A stretch of 64,000 nt of DNA, from assembly GCF_003668555.1 (NCBI RefSeq), contig NZ_RCWN01000001.1:248001-312000 (forward strand), given 5' to 3'. Position numbers and translations under genes: made by a program. Numbering within the stretch: the stretch's first letter is position 1; each line of letters begins with the position of its first letter. Source of the stretch: Notoacmeibacter ruber. GTDB lineage: Bacteria > Pseudomonadota > Alphaproteobacteria > Rhizobiales > Rhizobiaceae. Of this stretch, positions 57,256 to 64,000 are shown piece by piece. The notes under the pieces were generated by a model. It made no database searches and had not been told where the DNA came from. It saw only the letters and a list, made by a program, of their open reading frames with translations.

Positions 57256-57377
57256 CGGTGCTGTCACGAAAACCATGACGAAAACGCACGAGCTGTCACG
57301 AAAACCATGACGAGCCGTCACGAAAACCATGACGAAATTGCAGGTTTTGAGCCAATGACCGTCACGAAAATCATGAC
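57240..57377. repeat. Five phased copies of a 17-base motif (iteron or operator array)
   Basis: The motif GTCACGAAAAYCATGAC occurs at 57240-57256 (first base A), 57263-57279, 57295-57311, 57317-57333 and 57361-57377. Start-to-start distances are 23, 32, 22 and 44, close to 2, 3, 2 and 4 helical turns. Each copy is an inverted repeat of GTCAYG half-sites around AAAAY. The copies lie on one face of the DNA, next to a DNA-binding protein gene. Confidence 0.88.
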
Positions 57378-57502
57378 ATCCTTATCTACCAGGCACATGG
57401 TCATCCCAAAGCCGTGGAGAATGGTAGAGGAACGCGCAAGCGACAGCGAGCGGGAACGGAGTTTCGTCACACATCAACACCGTTACGAAATAGGCGGGTG
57501 CC

Positions 57503-57841
57503 ATGTCGAGGAGAAAACCGAAAGCCGGCCGGCCTGCGAATGGCGACAGAGCCATGACAGCGGCGGAGAGACAGCGTGCCTATCGCCAGCGAAAAAGAGC
57601 GGGGCAGGAGAAGCGATCCGAAGAGGCTCAGTTTCGAGACGAGCTAATGGCCTTCATCAAGCGCCAGATACGCAATCCGAAGATCGAATCTATCGAACTC
57701 TGCCATGCCCTCACAGGCAGCGCATGGGCAGTGAAGAAACTCATAGAAGACGGCAATGGTCAATTTCTCGACCAATACCTCTCAGCCGATCCCAATGGGG
57801 CATGGCCGCTCTGGTTGGATCAGCAAGACGAGCCGGACTGA
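57503..57841 (+). CDS. Small basic phage-type protein
   Basis: Predicted 112-residue protein. The N-terminus is basic (GRPANGDRAMTAAERQRAYR, then QRKRAG), a motif common in small phage proteins that probably bind DNA. The C-terminal part (about 55-112) is of mixed character. A longer frame on the same strand (57307-58011) covers it but has random composition. Confidence 0.65.
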   Translation: MSRRKPKAGRPANGDRAMTAAERQRAYRQRKRAGQEKRSEEAQFRDELMAFIKRQIRNPKIESIELCHALTGSAWAVKKLIEDGNGQFLDQYLSADPNGAWPLWLDQQDEPD

Positions 57842-57997
57842 CCATCTCGACGCAATTCGTTCCGTTGGTCACTGCCGACGCCATTCGTCATCAGTCACGG
57901 TCCGACGCAAAACGTCGCACCAGACGGCAGGAGGTTTGCGTCACAGCGGCGCGAACGAAATCCGTACGCACAAATCGGCTCATAGGAGAACGGATTC

Positions 57998-58210
57998 ATG
58001 AGGAAGCCTGAAACGCTCCGCCCTGCACAAGCCGGGGCCTATGCCGGAGTGTCCCCCGATACCGCTCTTAGATGGGCACGCCGCCATGGCATCGTTCTGC
58101 AACCGGGCGGACCGAAGGGTAGCGTCTATATTCTGGCTGAGCCCTTTCGTGAGCTTTGTGCGGCACCTGCGGCAAATGCCTTACATGCTTTAGACACTTC
58201 TTCGGAATGA
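57998..58210 (+). CDS. Small HTH protein (excisionase/MerR-like)
   Basis: Predicted 70-residue protein with a single HTH: RPAQAGAYAGVSPDTALRWA followed by RRHGIVLQPGGPKGSVYI. ATG 57998 is preceded by GGAGAA. It is a candidate excisionase or early regulator. Confidence 0.72.
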   Translation: MRKPETLRPAQAGAYAGVSPDTALRWARRHGIVLQPGGPKGSVYILAEPFRELCAAPAANALHALDTSSE

Positions 58211-58254
58211 CGGCCGGCGCGCTTATCCTGCGATCAGTTACAGGAGACCGCGAA

Positions 58255-58446
58255 ATGAACGCAAACGATAATGTCGCGATGGCGGGCACCATCAGTGTCC
58301 GACTGCCATGGGATGTCTTCTCCAAAATCGACACCATGGCAAAAGAAGAGGATCGCTCGCGCTCCAACATCGCCCGCCGCCTTCTTCTCAAGGCCGTCAA
58401 CGGTGAAGAGCCGGACGTTCCGGTATCTCCGGCTCTTCACCCATAA
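58255..58446 (+). CDS. Ribbon-helix-helix protein
   Basis: Predicted 63-residue protein of the CopG/Arc type: a beta strand (TISVRLPWDVFSKIDTMAKE) and helix with SRSNIARRLLLKAV. ATG 58255 follows AGGAG. It is a likely repressor within the element; no toxin partner is adjacent. Confidence 0.8.
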   Translation: MNANDNVAMAGTISVRLPWDVFSKIDTMAKEEDRSRSNIARRLLLKAVNGEEPDVPVSPALHP

Positions 58447-58464
58447 GAATGGCAGGTCTATGGA

Positions 58465-58929
58465 ATGGCGAAGATGAAAAAACCTGAAGACCGAGCCGAC
58501 GACGCCGAAGCCGGCCGCGACAGTAGCGGTCGGTTTGCTTCCGGCTGGACAGGCCGGCCGAAAGGTTCGCGGAACAAGGCCACGCTTGCGGCTGAAACGC
58601 TTCTGGAGGGAGAGGCGGAAGAGCTGACCCGCAAGGCAATCGAACTGGCGAAGAATGGGGACACGACAGCGCTTCGCCTTTGTCTGGAGCGTGTCGTGCC
58701 CGTCCGAAAAGGCGTCGTCATCGCATTCGACATGCCGCCGCTCAATGGCCTTGGCACCATCTCGGAAGTTGCCTCTTCCATCATCTCGACGGTGGCTGAG
58801 GGAACGCTTTCACCGGAAGAAGGGCAGGCTCTCATAGGCATGATCGAAAGCTATCGCCGCACGCTGGAGGCGTCGGACCTCGAACAACGGATCAAGGCAC
58901 TGGAGGAGGCGGCAAATGGCCAAGGCTGA
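58465..58929 (+). CDS. DUF5681-type phage protein
   Basis: Predicted 154-residue protein with the N-terminal DUF5681 motif GRFASGWTGRPKGSRNKATL. In complete prophages such genes lie near the terminase. The C-terminal part is helical and ends in a coiled-coil-like LEQRIKALEEAANGQ. The next gene overlaps by 14 bases. Confidence 0.8.
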   Translation: MAKMKKPEDRADDAEAGRDSSGRFASGWTGRPKGSRNKATLAAETLLEGEAEELTRKAIELAKNGDTTALRLCLERVVPVRKGVVIAFDMPPLNGLGTISEVASSIISTVAEGTLSPEEGQALIGMIESYRRTLEASDLEQRIKALEEAANGQG

Positions 58930-59275
58930 TATTCACAATCGCGTTGAACGGCTTGAGGCCGGGCAGAATCGGGGCACCATCGCGGCGGTCATCAAGCACT
59001 ATCGAGACGACGCCTGGCGCTTGCCTCATGAAACCGAGCGGGCTGCGGTCGATCGCTACATCCGCCATGTTCTGAACGATCCGGGTGGCATCGAATCCCT
59101 AACGGTCGCGCGCCGCGTCACCACGCCGACAATGATGACCGATTTCGAGCGGCAGAAAATTATCCAGCGCGCTCATGATCGACTGAACCGAGGCGATCCG
59201 ATTCCTGACGACTGCTTTTTGAGCCGCCTTGTTGCCTATCGCGAACAGGGTCGATCCATGGGGGCCATCGAATGA
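58916..59275 (+). CDS. Hypothetical phage-type protein
   Basis: Predicted 119-residue soluble protein with many charged residues (AAVIKHYRDDAWRLPHETER). No domain recognised. It overlaps its neighbours on both sides (14 and 4 bases), so it belongs to the same operon. Confidence 0.65.
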   Translation: MAKADIHNRVERLEAGQNRGTIAAVIKHYRDDAWRLPHETERAAVDRYIRHVLNDPGGIESLTVARRVTTPTMMTDFERQKIIQRAHDRLNRGDPIPDDCFLSRLVAYREQGRSMGAIE

Positions 59276-59472
59276 CCGCGACAGTTTCGGGAACGGTCCC
59301 CCTCGCTCGCGTCTGGCGCGAAAACAAGGATGTGAGCCTGCCCTATGCGCGGGTGTGCTCCATGGCACGGGCTGGCGAAATCCCCGGCGCATTCGAGCGT
59401 CCAGATGTGCGCGGCCTCGTTATCGACGCCGGCCGGCTTTTGGAAACGACGGAGGCCATGCGGAATGTCTAG
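59272..59472 (+). CDS. Small DNA-binding-like protein
   Basis: Predicted 66-residue protein. The segment RVWRENKDVSLPYARVCSMA followed by RAGEIPGAFE resembles excisionase-type winged helices. Overlaps both neighbours. Confidence 0.6.
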   Translation: MTATVSGTVPLARVWRENKDVSLPYARVCSMARAGEIPGAFERPDVRGLVIDAGRLLETTEAMRNV

Positions 59473-59665
59473 CCCGGAATGGCTCATCATCGCGGCGCGT
59501 ATTCTTGGCGGAAGTCAGGCCATGTCCGACCGCGACAGTATCGACGGCATCACGGAAGAAAGCCGGAAGAACGCTTTCGAACACTTCCGGGAGACTTTGC
59601 CAGACGATCAGGCCGAAGCTGCGATCGGCGGCTATCGGCTCTGCGATCCAACCAGTTTCTTATAA
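59465..59665 (+). CDS. Hypothetical small phage-type protein
   Basis: Predicted 66-residue protein without recognised domain. ATG 59465 overlaps the previous gene by 8 bases. It ends 12 bases before the tail-chaperone-like gene. Confidence 0.6.
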   Translation: MSSPEWLIIAARILGGSQAMSDRDSIDGITEESRKNAFEHFRETLPDDQAEAAIGGYRLCDPTSFL

Positions 59666-59677
59666 CGAGGGAAAACC

Positions 59678-60118
59678 ATGGCTGAGAAGAAATTCGGCAA
59701 ACTCCATCTGCGAACGCAGGACATGCTCGCCAAGGACGCGCTGCTACTGAACGCACGGCTGATGCGACACGCCGCGCCTGTCCTGACCAATTTCCGGGCT
59801 ATCGTCGCGGGATATGGCGAGGGCGCGAATGAGGTTGACAAGGCGGCGTCGGACGCGGCTGCGATGAAGGCCATCGGCGCGATCCTCGACAGCTTGCAGC
59901 CGGCCGATATGGTCGAACTGATGGCGGACATTCTTGGTCTGGCTGAAGTGAAGGCGGAGAATGGCAAATTCGAGCAGGTCGATATGGACACGGACTTTTC
60001 GACGGAGAAAGGGCAGATCATCCCCGCGATCCTCTGGATATTGCAGGAGCAGCTTGGGGATTTTTTCGGTGGAGCCTTGGCGACCGCTGGGAACCGGGTC
60101 AAGGCGATAAACCCCTGA
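59678..60118 (+). CDS. Phage tail assembly chaperone-like protein
   Basis: Predicted 146-residue protein, located two genes before the tape measure gene, the place of gpG-type tail assembly chaperones. Composition is helical, with acidic (EVDKAASDAAAMKAIGAIL) and aromatic-poor segments. The ATG follows GAGGGAAAA. The assignment is mainly positional. No slippery heptamer for a G-GT frameshift was seen near its end. Confidence 0.65.
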   Translation: MAEKKFGKLHLRTQDMLAKDALLLNARLMRHAAPVLTNFRAIVAGYGEGANEVDKAASDAAAMKAIGAILDSLQPADMVELMADILGLAEVKAENGKFEQVDMDTDFSTEKGQIIPAILWILQEQLGDFFGGALATAGNRVKAINP

Positions 60119-60342
60119 TGAGTGCGGATATGGTGCAGGCCATCGCGCCCCGGCTCGATCATACCCTATGGCGTCCGGTCCTTGCGGCCGATCCGCTCTG
60201 CACCGTCCACGATCTATTCACCTGGGTCACACTCGATCATCTGATGCAGATGCACGAAGCGCTGGACCTTCGCGGTGCGCTGGCGGAAGCCGCCGAAAGC
60301 CGGGCGCAACTCAATAATGGCGGTCGCGGAGGGTTTGCCTGA
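60118..60342 (+). CDS. Small tail-region protein
   Basis: Predicted 74-residue protein whose ATG overlaps the previous stop (TGATG) and whose stop overlaps the tape measure start. The C-terminal stretch HEALDLRGALAEAAESRAQL is typical of small proteins between chaperone and tape measure genes; it may be the second chaperone component. Confidence 0.65.
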   Translation: MSADMVQAIAPRLDHTLWRPVLAADPLCTVHDLFTWVTLDHLMQMHEALDLRGALAEAAESRAQLNNGGRGGFA

Positions 60343-62270
60343 TGGCCTACATTGACGAAATCGTCGCTCTTTTGGGTTTTGAGTATCGGGACGATGGTAG
60401 CGCCAGGCGTTTCGAAGATGGCATGAAGCGCATGGAGAAGCGGGCCGAAAAGGTCGGGCGATCCATTGGAAAGTTCGTCGCGGTCGCGGGTGCGGCGGCG
60501 ACGACCGGGATGGCGGCTTTTGGCAAAAGTATTATCGCCACGGGCGCGCAATTCGAGGCGTTCGGCGTCCAACTCTCGGCTTTGGAAGGCAGCAAGGAGA
60601 AGGGTCAAGCGGCGCTCGACTGGATTACGGATTTCGCCGTCCAGACGCCACTCGAGCTGGCTGATGCCGTGCGCGCCTATGCACAGCTTCGCACCTACGG
60701 GCTGGACCCAACCGCCGGATCGATGCAGGCGCTCACCGACGCCATGGCCGCGACGGGCGGAGGCTCTGAAAAACTGATGGGCCTCGCAACTGGACTGGGG
60801 CAGGCTTGGACGAAAGGGAGGTTGCAGGGCGAAGAAATCATGCAGCTCATGGAGCGGGGAATCCCGGTCTGGGATATGCTCGCCGAGGCGACGGGAAAGA
60901 ACGTCGAACAGCTTCAGGAAATGTCCAGCAAGGGCCGGCTGGGGCGCGAGGAAATCAAGCTCCTCATCAATGAGATTGCCGTGAAATACAAAGGCGCGAG
61001 CGCGGAATATAGCCGCACTTTCGACGGCATGATGTCCAACATTCTTGATAGCTGGACGAAGTTCAAAAAGCAGATTTCGGACAGCGGTGCCTTCGAATCC
61101 GTCAAGCTGATTATGCAGGACGTGCTCGACTGGTTTAAAGCCGCCGACAGCAACGGAACCATCGACTATTGGGCGCAGACCATATCTGACGCCTTCGTGT
61201 CAGTGACCAAGGCGCTGCAATGGTCGGTCGGGCAGATCAAAATGCACGTCAATACGATCAAGGGCTTCTTCAGGGATGATGCCTGGCAGCAAATCAGCGA
61301 CAATCTGAAACCGATCTTGACGGCCTTCGGACTGCTTATGGCACGCCTTTTTCCGATCACGGCTCTGTTCATCGCACTCGGCCTGGCGGTTGACGACTGG
61401 CTCACATACATGGCCGGCGGCGAAAGCGTCATCGGTGATATGGTCGCCGCCATTTCCGCGTTTCTCGGAGCAGAACCTGAAAAGGTTGCGGAGATCCTTG
61501 GCGAGATCGCGAAGGCTGCGGGATGGCTCGCAGCGGCTGCGCTGGGGGTAGGTCTGTTCGGCGGTGCGATCCGCTCGCTTGCTGGCGCACTCGTCCTCCT
61601 CAAGGGCGTGTCGGGCGTCGTCGGCCTCCTGAGGCGGCTGGGTGGCGTCGGTTCCGCGATGGCAGCCGGATCGGCCGGCGTGAATGCAACAGCTTCGAGC
61701 AGCTCTAACAAGGGCAGGGTCGGTATAGGTCGGCAGGCTATTGGCGCACTAGGAGCCTACCAACTCGGATCGAATATGCCAACTTCAATGGAAGAGATGG
61801 AGGCCAGCGGCAAACATTTCCGCGACATGGCGGAGAATTCTATTTTTGGCGACATAAACCGATGGCTCATGAGCTTGCGCGATCAACTGTTCGCAAAACC
61901 GCAGATGCGATCCCCGCGCGCTGTCGCAGGGCCGCCAAGAGCCGGCGTCAGCGCCGGGCAAATGGGAGATGCGACAAGTCTGTACGACCGAATAGGGCGC
62001 TCCGTCGAAGGCTCGGCAACATTGAAGGTCGAGGAGTATCTGAACCCGGCGAAACAGGCCGAAATCGCAGCGCAGAAGCTTGAGCGCGACATCACCGCCA
62101 ATGCCGATGTGAACACGTCATCATTCACCGCCAAACTTCGCCAAATGGAGTTGCAGGCCAACGAAACGGTAGCGCGGATCAACCAATCCATGGGCAGGAT
62201 CGGAGCCGGCCGCTCATCAGGCCCGATGGCTCCGCGCCCGACTGTGGAAGCGTCAGCGGGTCAGCCATGA
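60342..62270 (+). CDS. Phage tail tape measure protein
   Basis: Tail length-determining protein of 642 residues. The N-terminal tape measure domain (about 1-240) includes MAAFGKSIIATGAQFEAFGV and GRLQGEEIMQLMERGIPVWD. Hydrophobic Ala/Gly-rich helices follow (about 330-465), then a Gly/Ser-rich region and a coiled C-terminus. The length would correspond to a tail near 100 nm by the usual 0.15 nm per residue rule. It overlaps both neighbours. Confidence 0.92.
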   Translation: MAYIDEIVALLGFEYRDDGSARRFEDGMKRMEKRAEKVGRSIGKFVAVAGAAATTGMAAFGKSIIATGAQFEAFGVQLSALEGSKEKGQAALDWITDFAVQTPLELADAVRAYAQLRTYGLDPTAGSMQALTDAMAATGGGSEKLMGLATGLGQAWTKGRLQGEEIMQLMERGIPVWDMLAEATGKNVEQLQEMSSKGRLGREEIKLLINEIAVKYKGASAEYSRTFDGMMSNILDSWTKFKKQISDSGAFESVKLIMQDVLDWFKAADSNGTIDYWAQTISDAFVSVTKALQWSVGQIKMHVNTIKGFFRDDAWQQISDNLKPILTAFGLLMARLFPITALFIALGLAVDDWLTYMAGGESVIGDMVAAISAFLGAEPEKVAEILGEIAKAAGWLAAAALGVGLFGGAIRSLAGALVLLKGVSGVVGLLRRLGGVGSAMAAGSAGVNATASSSSNKGRVGIGRQAIGALGAYQLGSNMPTSMEEMEASGKHFRDMAENSIFGDINRWLMSLRDQLFAKPQMRSPRAVAGPPRAGVSAGQMGDATSLYDRIGRSVEGSATLKVEEYLNPAKQAEIAAQKLERDITANADVNTSSFTAKLRQMELQANETVARINQSMGRIGAGRSSGPMAPRPTVEASAGQP

Positions 62271-62803
62271 GGCTTGGCGCATCGATAAAGGTTCAGCGGA
62301 GCAACGCCGACGGCGCTAGGCGCTTTTTCCAGGCTATCGCCGCCTTGCGTGGCGAGCCGGCCGGCGTGAAGGTCGGCTTTCCTGCTGGCAAGGCGAGTGG
62401 CGAAATTATCGAGCGCGCCGTCTACAATGAGTTTGGCACACGCCACATTCCTGAACGTCCCTTTCTGCGGAACGCCATGCGCGCCAACCGGACAAAATAT
62501 GTCGATGGCATGAAATCCGAGGTGCGCCAGATCATTGCCGATGCCATCAAAGGACGCACAAGGGCGCGGCCGATTGAAAGTGCGCTTAACCGGCTTGGCA
62601 TCGTCGCTGTTGGCGATATTCAGGACGAAATAACGGCACTGTCCTCTCCCCCGAACGCTGCAAGTACGATCCGACAGAAAGGTTCGTCAAATCCCCTCAT
62701 TGATACCGGCGCTATGCGTGCCGCTGTGACGCATCAGATTGTGCGCGGCGGATTAGGCGGGATTCTCAGGTCTCTGCGCGGCTCCACGAGCTTGCGCTTA
62801 TGA
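62267..62803 (+). CDS. gp10-like phage tail/neck protein
   Basis: Predicted 178-residue protein similar to HK97-gp10-type neck or tail-completion proteins. The diagnostic segments are YNEFGTRHIPERPFLRNAMR and NPLIDTGAMRAAVTHQI. The C-terminus is basic and Leu/Arg-rich (ILRSLRGSTSLRL) and may be altered, since the element degenerates directly afterwards. Confidence 0.85.
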   Translation: MRLGASIKVQRSNADGARRFFQAIAALRGEPAGVKVGFPAGKASGEIIERAVYNEFGTRHIPERPFLRNAMRANRTKYVDGMKSEVRQIIADAIKGRTRARPIESALNRLGIVAVGDIQDEITALSSPPNAASTIRQKGSSNPLIDTGAMRAAVTHQIVRGGLGGILRSLRGSTSLRL

Positions 62804-63220
62804 GCATTTTGCGCCCGATCCTTACCCCATCGTTACCCAAACGGCGGTGGCAGCGTCAGATGGCAGAGGGAAGGCCTTTCATGCGAAGGGTTGTGCGATA
62901 TTTGACACCCTGATGATGTATCTGGAACCACATGATTTGCGTGGAGCTTCGGCATTGAAAACAGAGTTGCTACATCGGATTGAGGCGCTTGAAGCCTGCG
63001 AAGGCAGATGAACGAAACCAGCCTGTCGGCGATCGAGATCATTGGATACGCGAATTTGTTGCATTGTCTGGCAAAGACGAAGGCGAAAGCGATGCCGATG
63101 CTGCTGAGCGACATGCGCGAAGCATGGGCTTCTCCGACATGTCCGCCTTTCTTCGGTGGCCTACAGCTACTTTCCCGTCTGCGGATCGGTTCTCGCTACT
63201 CCTCTGATAGGCCAACGCTG
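62804..63220 (+). pseudogene. Degenerate phage-derived region
   Basis: No intact gene is supported. A 37-codon frame starts at ATG 62800, overlapping the previous stop (MSILRPILTPSLPKRR...), then ends at 62913. A second short frame (62911-63011) ends LLHRIEALEACEGR, and overlapping frames 62980-63207 and 63008-63463 each look protein-like only in part. This pattern suggests a run of frameshifted or truncated tail genes. Confidence 0.5.
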
Positions 63221-63532
63221 CTAATAGACGAGCGATTCAATCAAAGCGAAGTACGCAAATCCAAACAGGATCGCGCCAAAAGCGACACTGCCTATCTGCC
63301 GGCCGTGCATTCCCAGGGCACCTCCGACCACGCCAAGGATCAACAGATTCGCAGCAAAGGTTGCGAAATGCCCAGCCTCTGGCAGAAGCTTTCCGACCAA
63401 TTCCCCAGCGGCGATGCCCGCCAATGTCGCGAGCGCCCCTTTCCACACCGCCGCGCCCCCTAGACGGGCACCAATCGCACCGCCGACAGCGCACACGATA
63501 AAGATCAGGACAAAATGTGTTGGTGGTGTCAC
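63221..63532 (-). CDS. Small membrane protein of unknown function
   Basis: Predicted 103-residue protein with three or four Gly/Ala-rich membrane helices (THFVLIFIVCAVGGAIGA, ATFAANLLILGVVGGALG, SVAFGAILFGFAYFALI). The GTG start at 63532 has AGAGGAG seven bases upstream. No family is recognised. Its strand is opposite to the phage genes; it could belong to the element or to the host chromosome. Confidence 0.72.
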   Translation of the reverse strand: MTPPTHFVLIFIVCAVGGAIGARLGGAAVWKGALATLAGIAAGELVGKLLPEAGHFATFAANLLILGVVGGALGMHGRQIGSVAFGAILFGFAYFALIESLVY

Positions 63533-64000
63533 TGCCGGCTCCTCTGGCTAACACTGATGCTGATCTATACGATTTCCGGGCAATGCGTTTGAAAAATAAT
63601 CAAAGAAATCAAAATTGCGACGTGGATTCAGACGCCGCGTCCTTTCTCAGATGCAAGCGACAATGAAAACGCATTCTCTGCCAGAGCCGACCTCACTGCG
63701 GCTGAATGAGCAAAGCGCCTGTCAGCAAGGGTGCTGACGGGCGCGGGAATGTGGTGTGGTCGCTTAGCTAGCTTTGCGCGATTTGCGGAACCGTTGATTT
63801 GCCGGCTGCCTTACCATCCCAACTTTGGGCTTATCCGCTGAGGGCAAGGAGCATCCTCGATTAAGCCTAAAAGGGTGCCTTTGGCGGCCAGTTAAATTTG
63901 CGCACTTTTTTGAGCGCCTTCTTATGTGCTTTCGGCGTTCGGATCGATCCGTGGTAGCCTCCTCCAGGTAAGCCAGTGTCATGGCGAACCGCTAACGCCT
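63533..64000. other. Right end of window without a supported gene
   Basis: These 468 bases are AT-richer than the rest and contain only short frames, the longest (63764-63982, minus) with random composition. No tRNA, no second copy of the tRNA-Arg fragment and no insertion sequence ends were recognised here. Confidence 0.55.

Noticed and set aside
57240..57377. CRISPR array
   Set aside because: Repeats are short (17 bases), themselves palindromic, and spacers are only 5-27 bases of unequal length; no cas genes are present.
57307..58011. 234-codon plus-strand frame across the iteron region and the small basic gene at 57503
   Set aside because: Its first part is translated repeat sequence and the rest has random, Arg/Ser/His-rich composition; the 57503-57841 frame in another phase has a recognisable phage-type N-terminus.
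63008..63463. 151-codon plus-strand frame near the right end as a phage gene
   Set aside because: Only the first 40 codons have gene-like codon use; the rest is antisense to the membrane protein gene at 63221-63532, which has a strong ribosome-binding site.
63764..63982. Minus-strand 72-codon frame at the window end
   Set aside because: Composition is random and basic with no start signal or recognised motif.

Overview
The window is chromosomal DNA of an alphaproteobacterium, most likely of the order Hyphomicrobiales (Rhizobiales), with a roughly 10 kb integrated phage-like element at its right end. The assignment rests on gene order typical of that group: cytochrome c - kdsB - pheA; SRP RNA - dnaX - ybaB - recR; def - fmt - truA - dapE - dapD; argB; engB - yidC - rnpA - rpmH; and a cpaF/tadB/tadC pilus block. 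High GC, ATGA/TTGA start-stop overlaps and GTG/TTG starts fit. No species can be named from the sequence alone.

Layout. 1-3.35 kb: end of a Flp/Tad pilus locus (cpaF 3' end, tadB, tadC, and tadD on the other strand). 3.5-5.7 kb: an M17 aminopeptidase coupled to an SH3/NlpC-P60 peptidase, probably murein-peptide turnover. 5.65-10.3 kb: an AraC regulator divergent from an SDR reductase, a stand-alone proteasome-like Ntn hydrolase, and a DUF2946-like / PepSY-TM pair of probable metal biology. 10.4-18.8 kb: one minus-strand operon with two tandem YejA-type binding proteins, YejB, YejE, YejF and a NUDIX hydrolase. 19-28.9 kb: housekeeping genes (cytochrome c with a long acidic tail, kdsB, pheA, nudC, a HIT protein, SRP RNA, dnaX, ybaB, recR, a lytic transglycosylase). 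29-41 kb: MDR oxidoreductase, rhodanese, rmuC, def-fmt-truA, dapE, dapD, a LOG-family protein, a HAD phosphatase, an EamA transporter and argB. 41.2-43.9 kb: ECF sigma factor, anti-sigma factor, fasciclin protein and Tat-exported MsrB, which look like one stress regulon; fasciclin and msrB share a candidate promoter, TGAAAC-N17-CGT(A/C). 43.9-47.7 kb: engB, a Vat/CatB-type acetyltransferase, yidC, rnpA, rpmH. 48-51.9 kb: DedA/VTT membrane protein, a mercuric-reductase-like flavoprotein, an orphan histidine kinase. 51.9-53.0 kb: a RibN-type riboflavin importer behind an FMN riboswitch.

From 53.19 kb the sequence is a mobile element. It begins with a 47-base 3' fragment of a tRNA-Arg(ACG) gene (attachment site), followed by a tyrosine integrase, an unknown cargo gene, several small DNA-binding proteins, an HNH endonuclease, and a wHTH protein followed by five phased copies of a 17-base motif (probable iterons). 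Then come a DUF5681 protein, a few small genes, and a tail block (tail-chaperone-like protein, small ORF, tape measure protein, gp10-like protein). No terminase large subunit, portal, protease or capsid gene is present, and the sequence degenerates after 62.8 kb. The element is either a decayed prophage or a satellite-like element carrying tail genes. Its right attachment site and the intact tRNA-Arg are not visible before base 64000.
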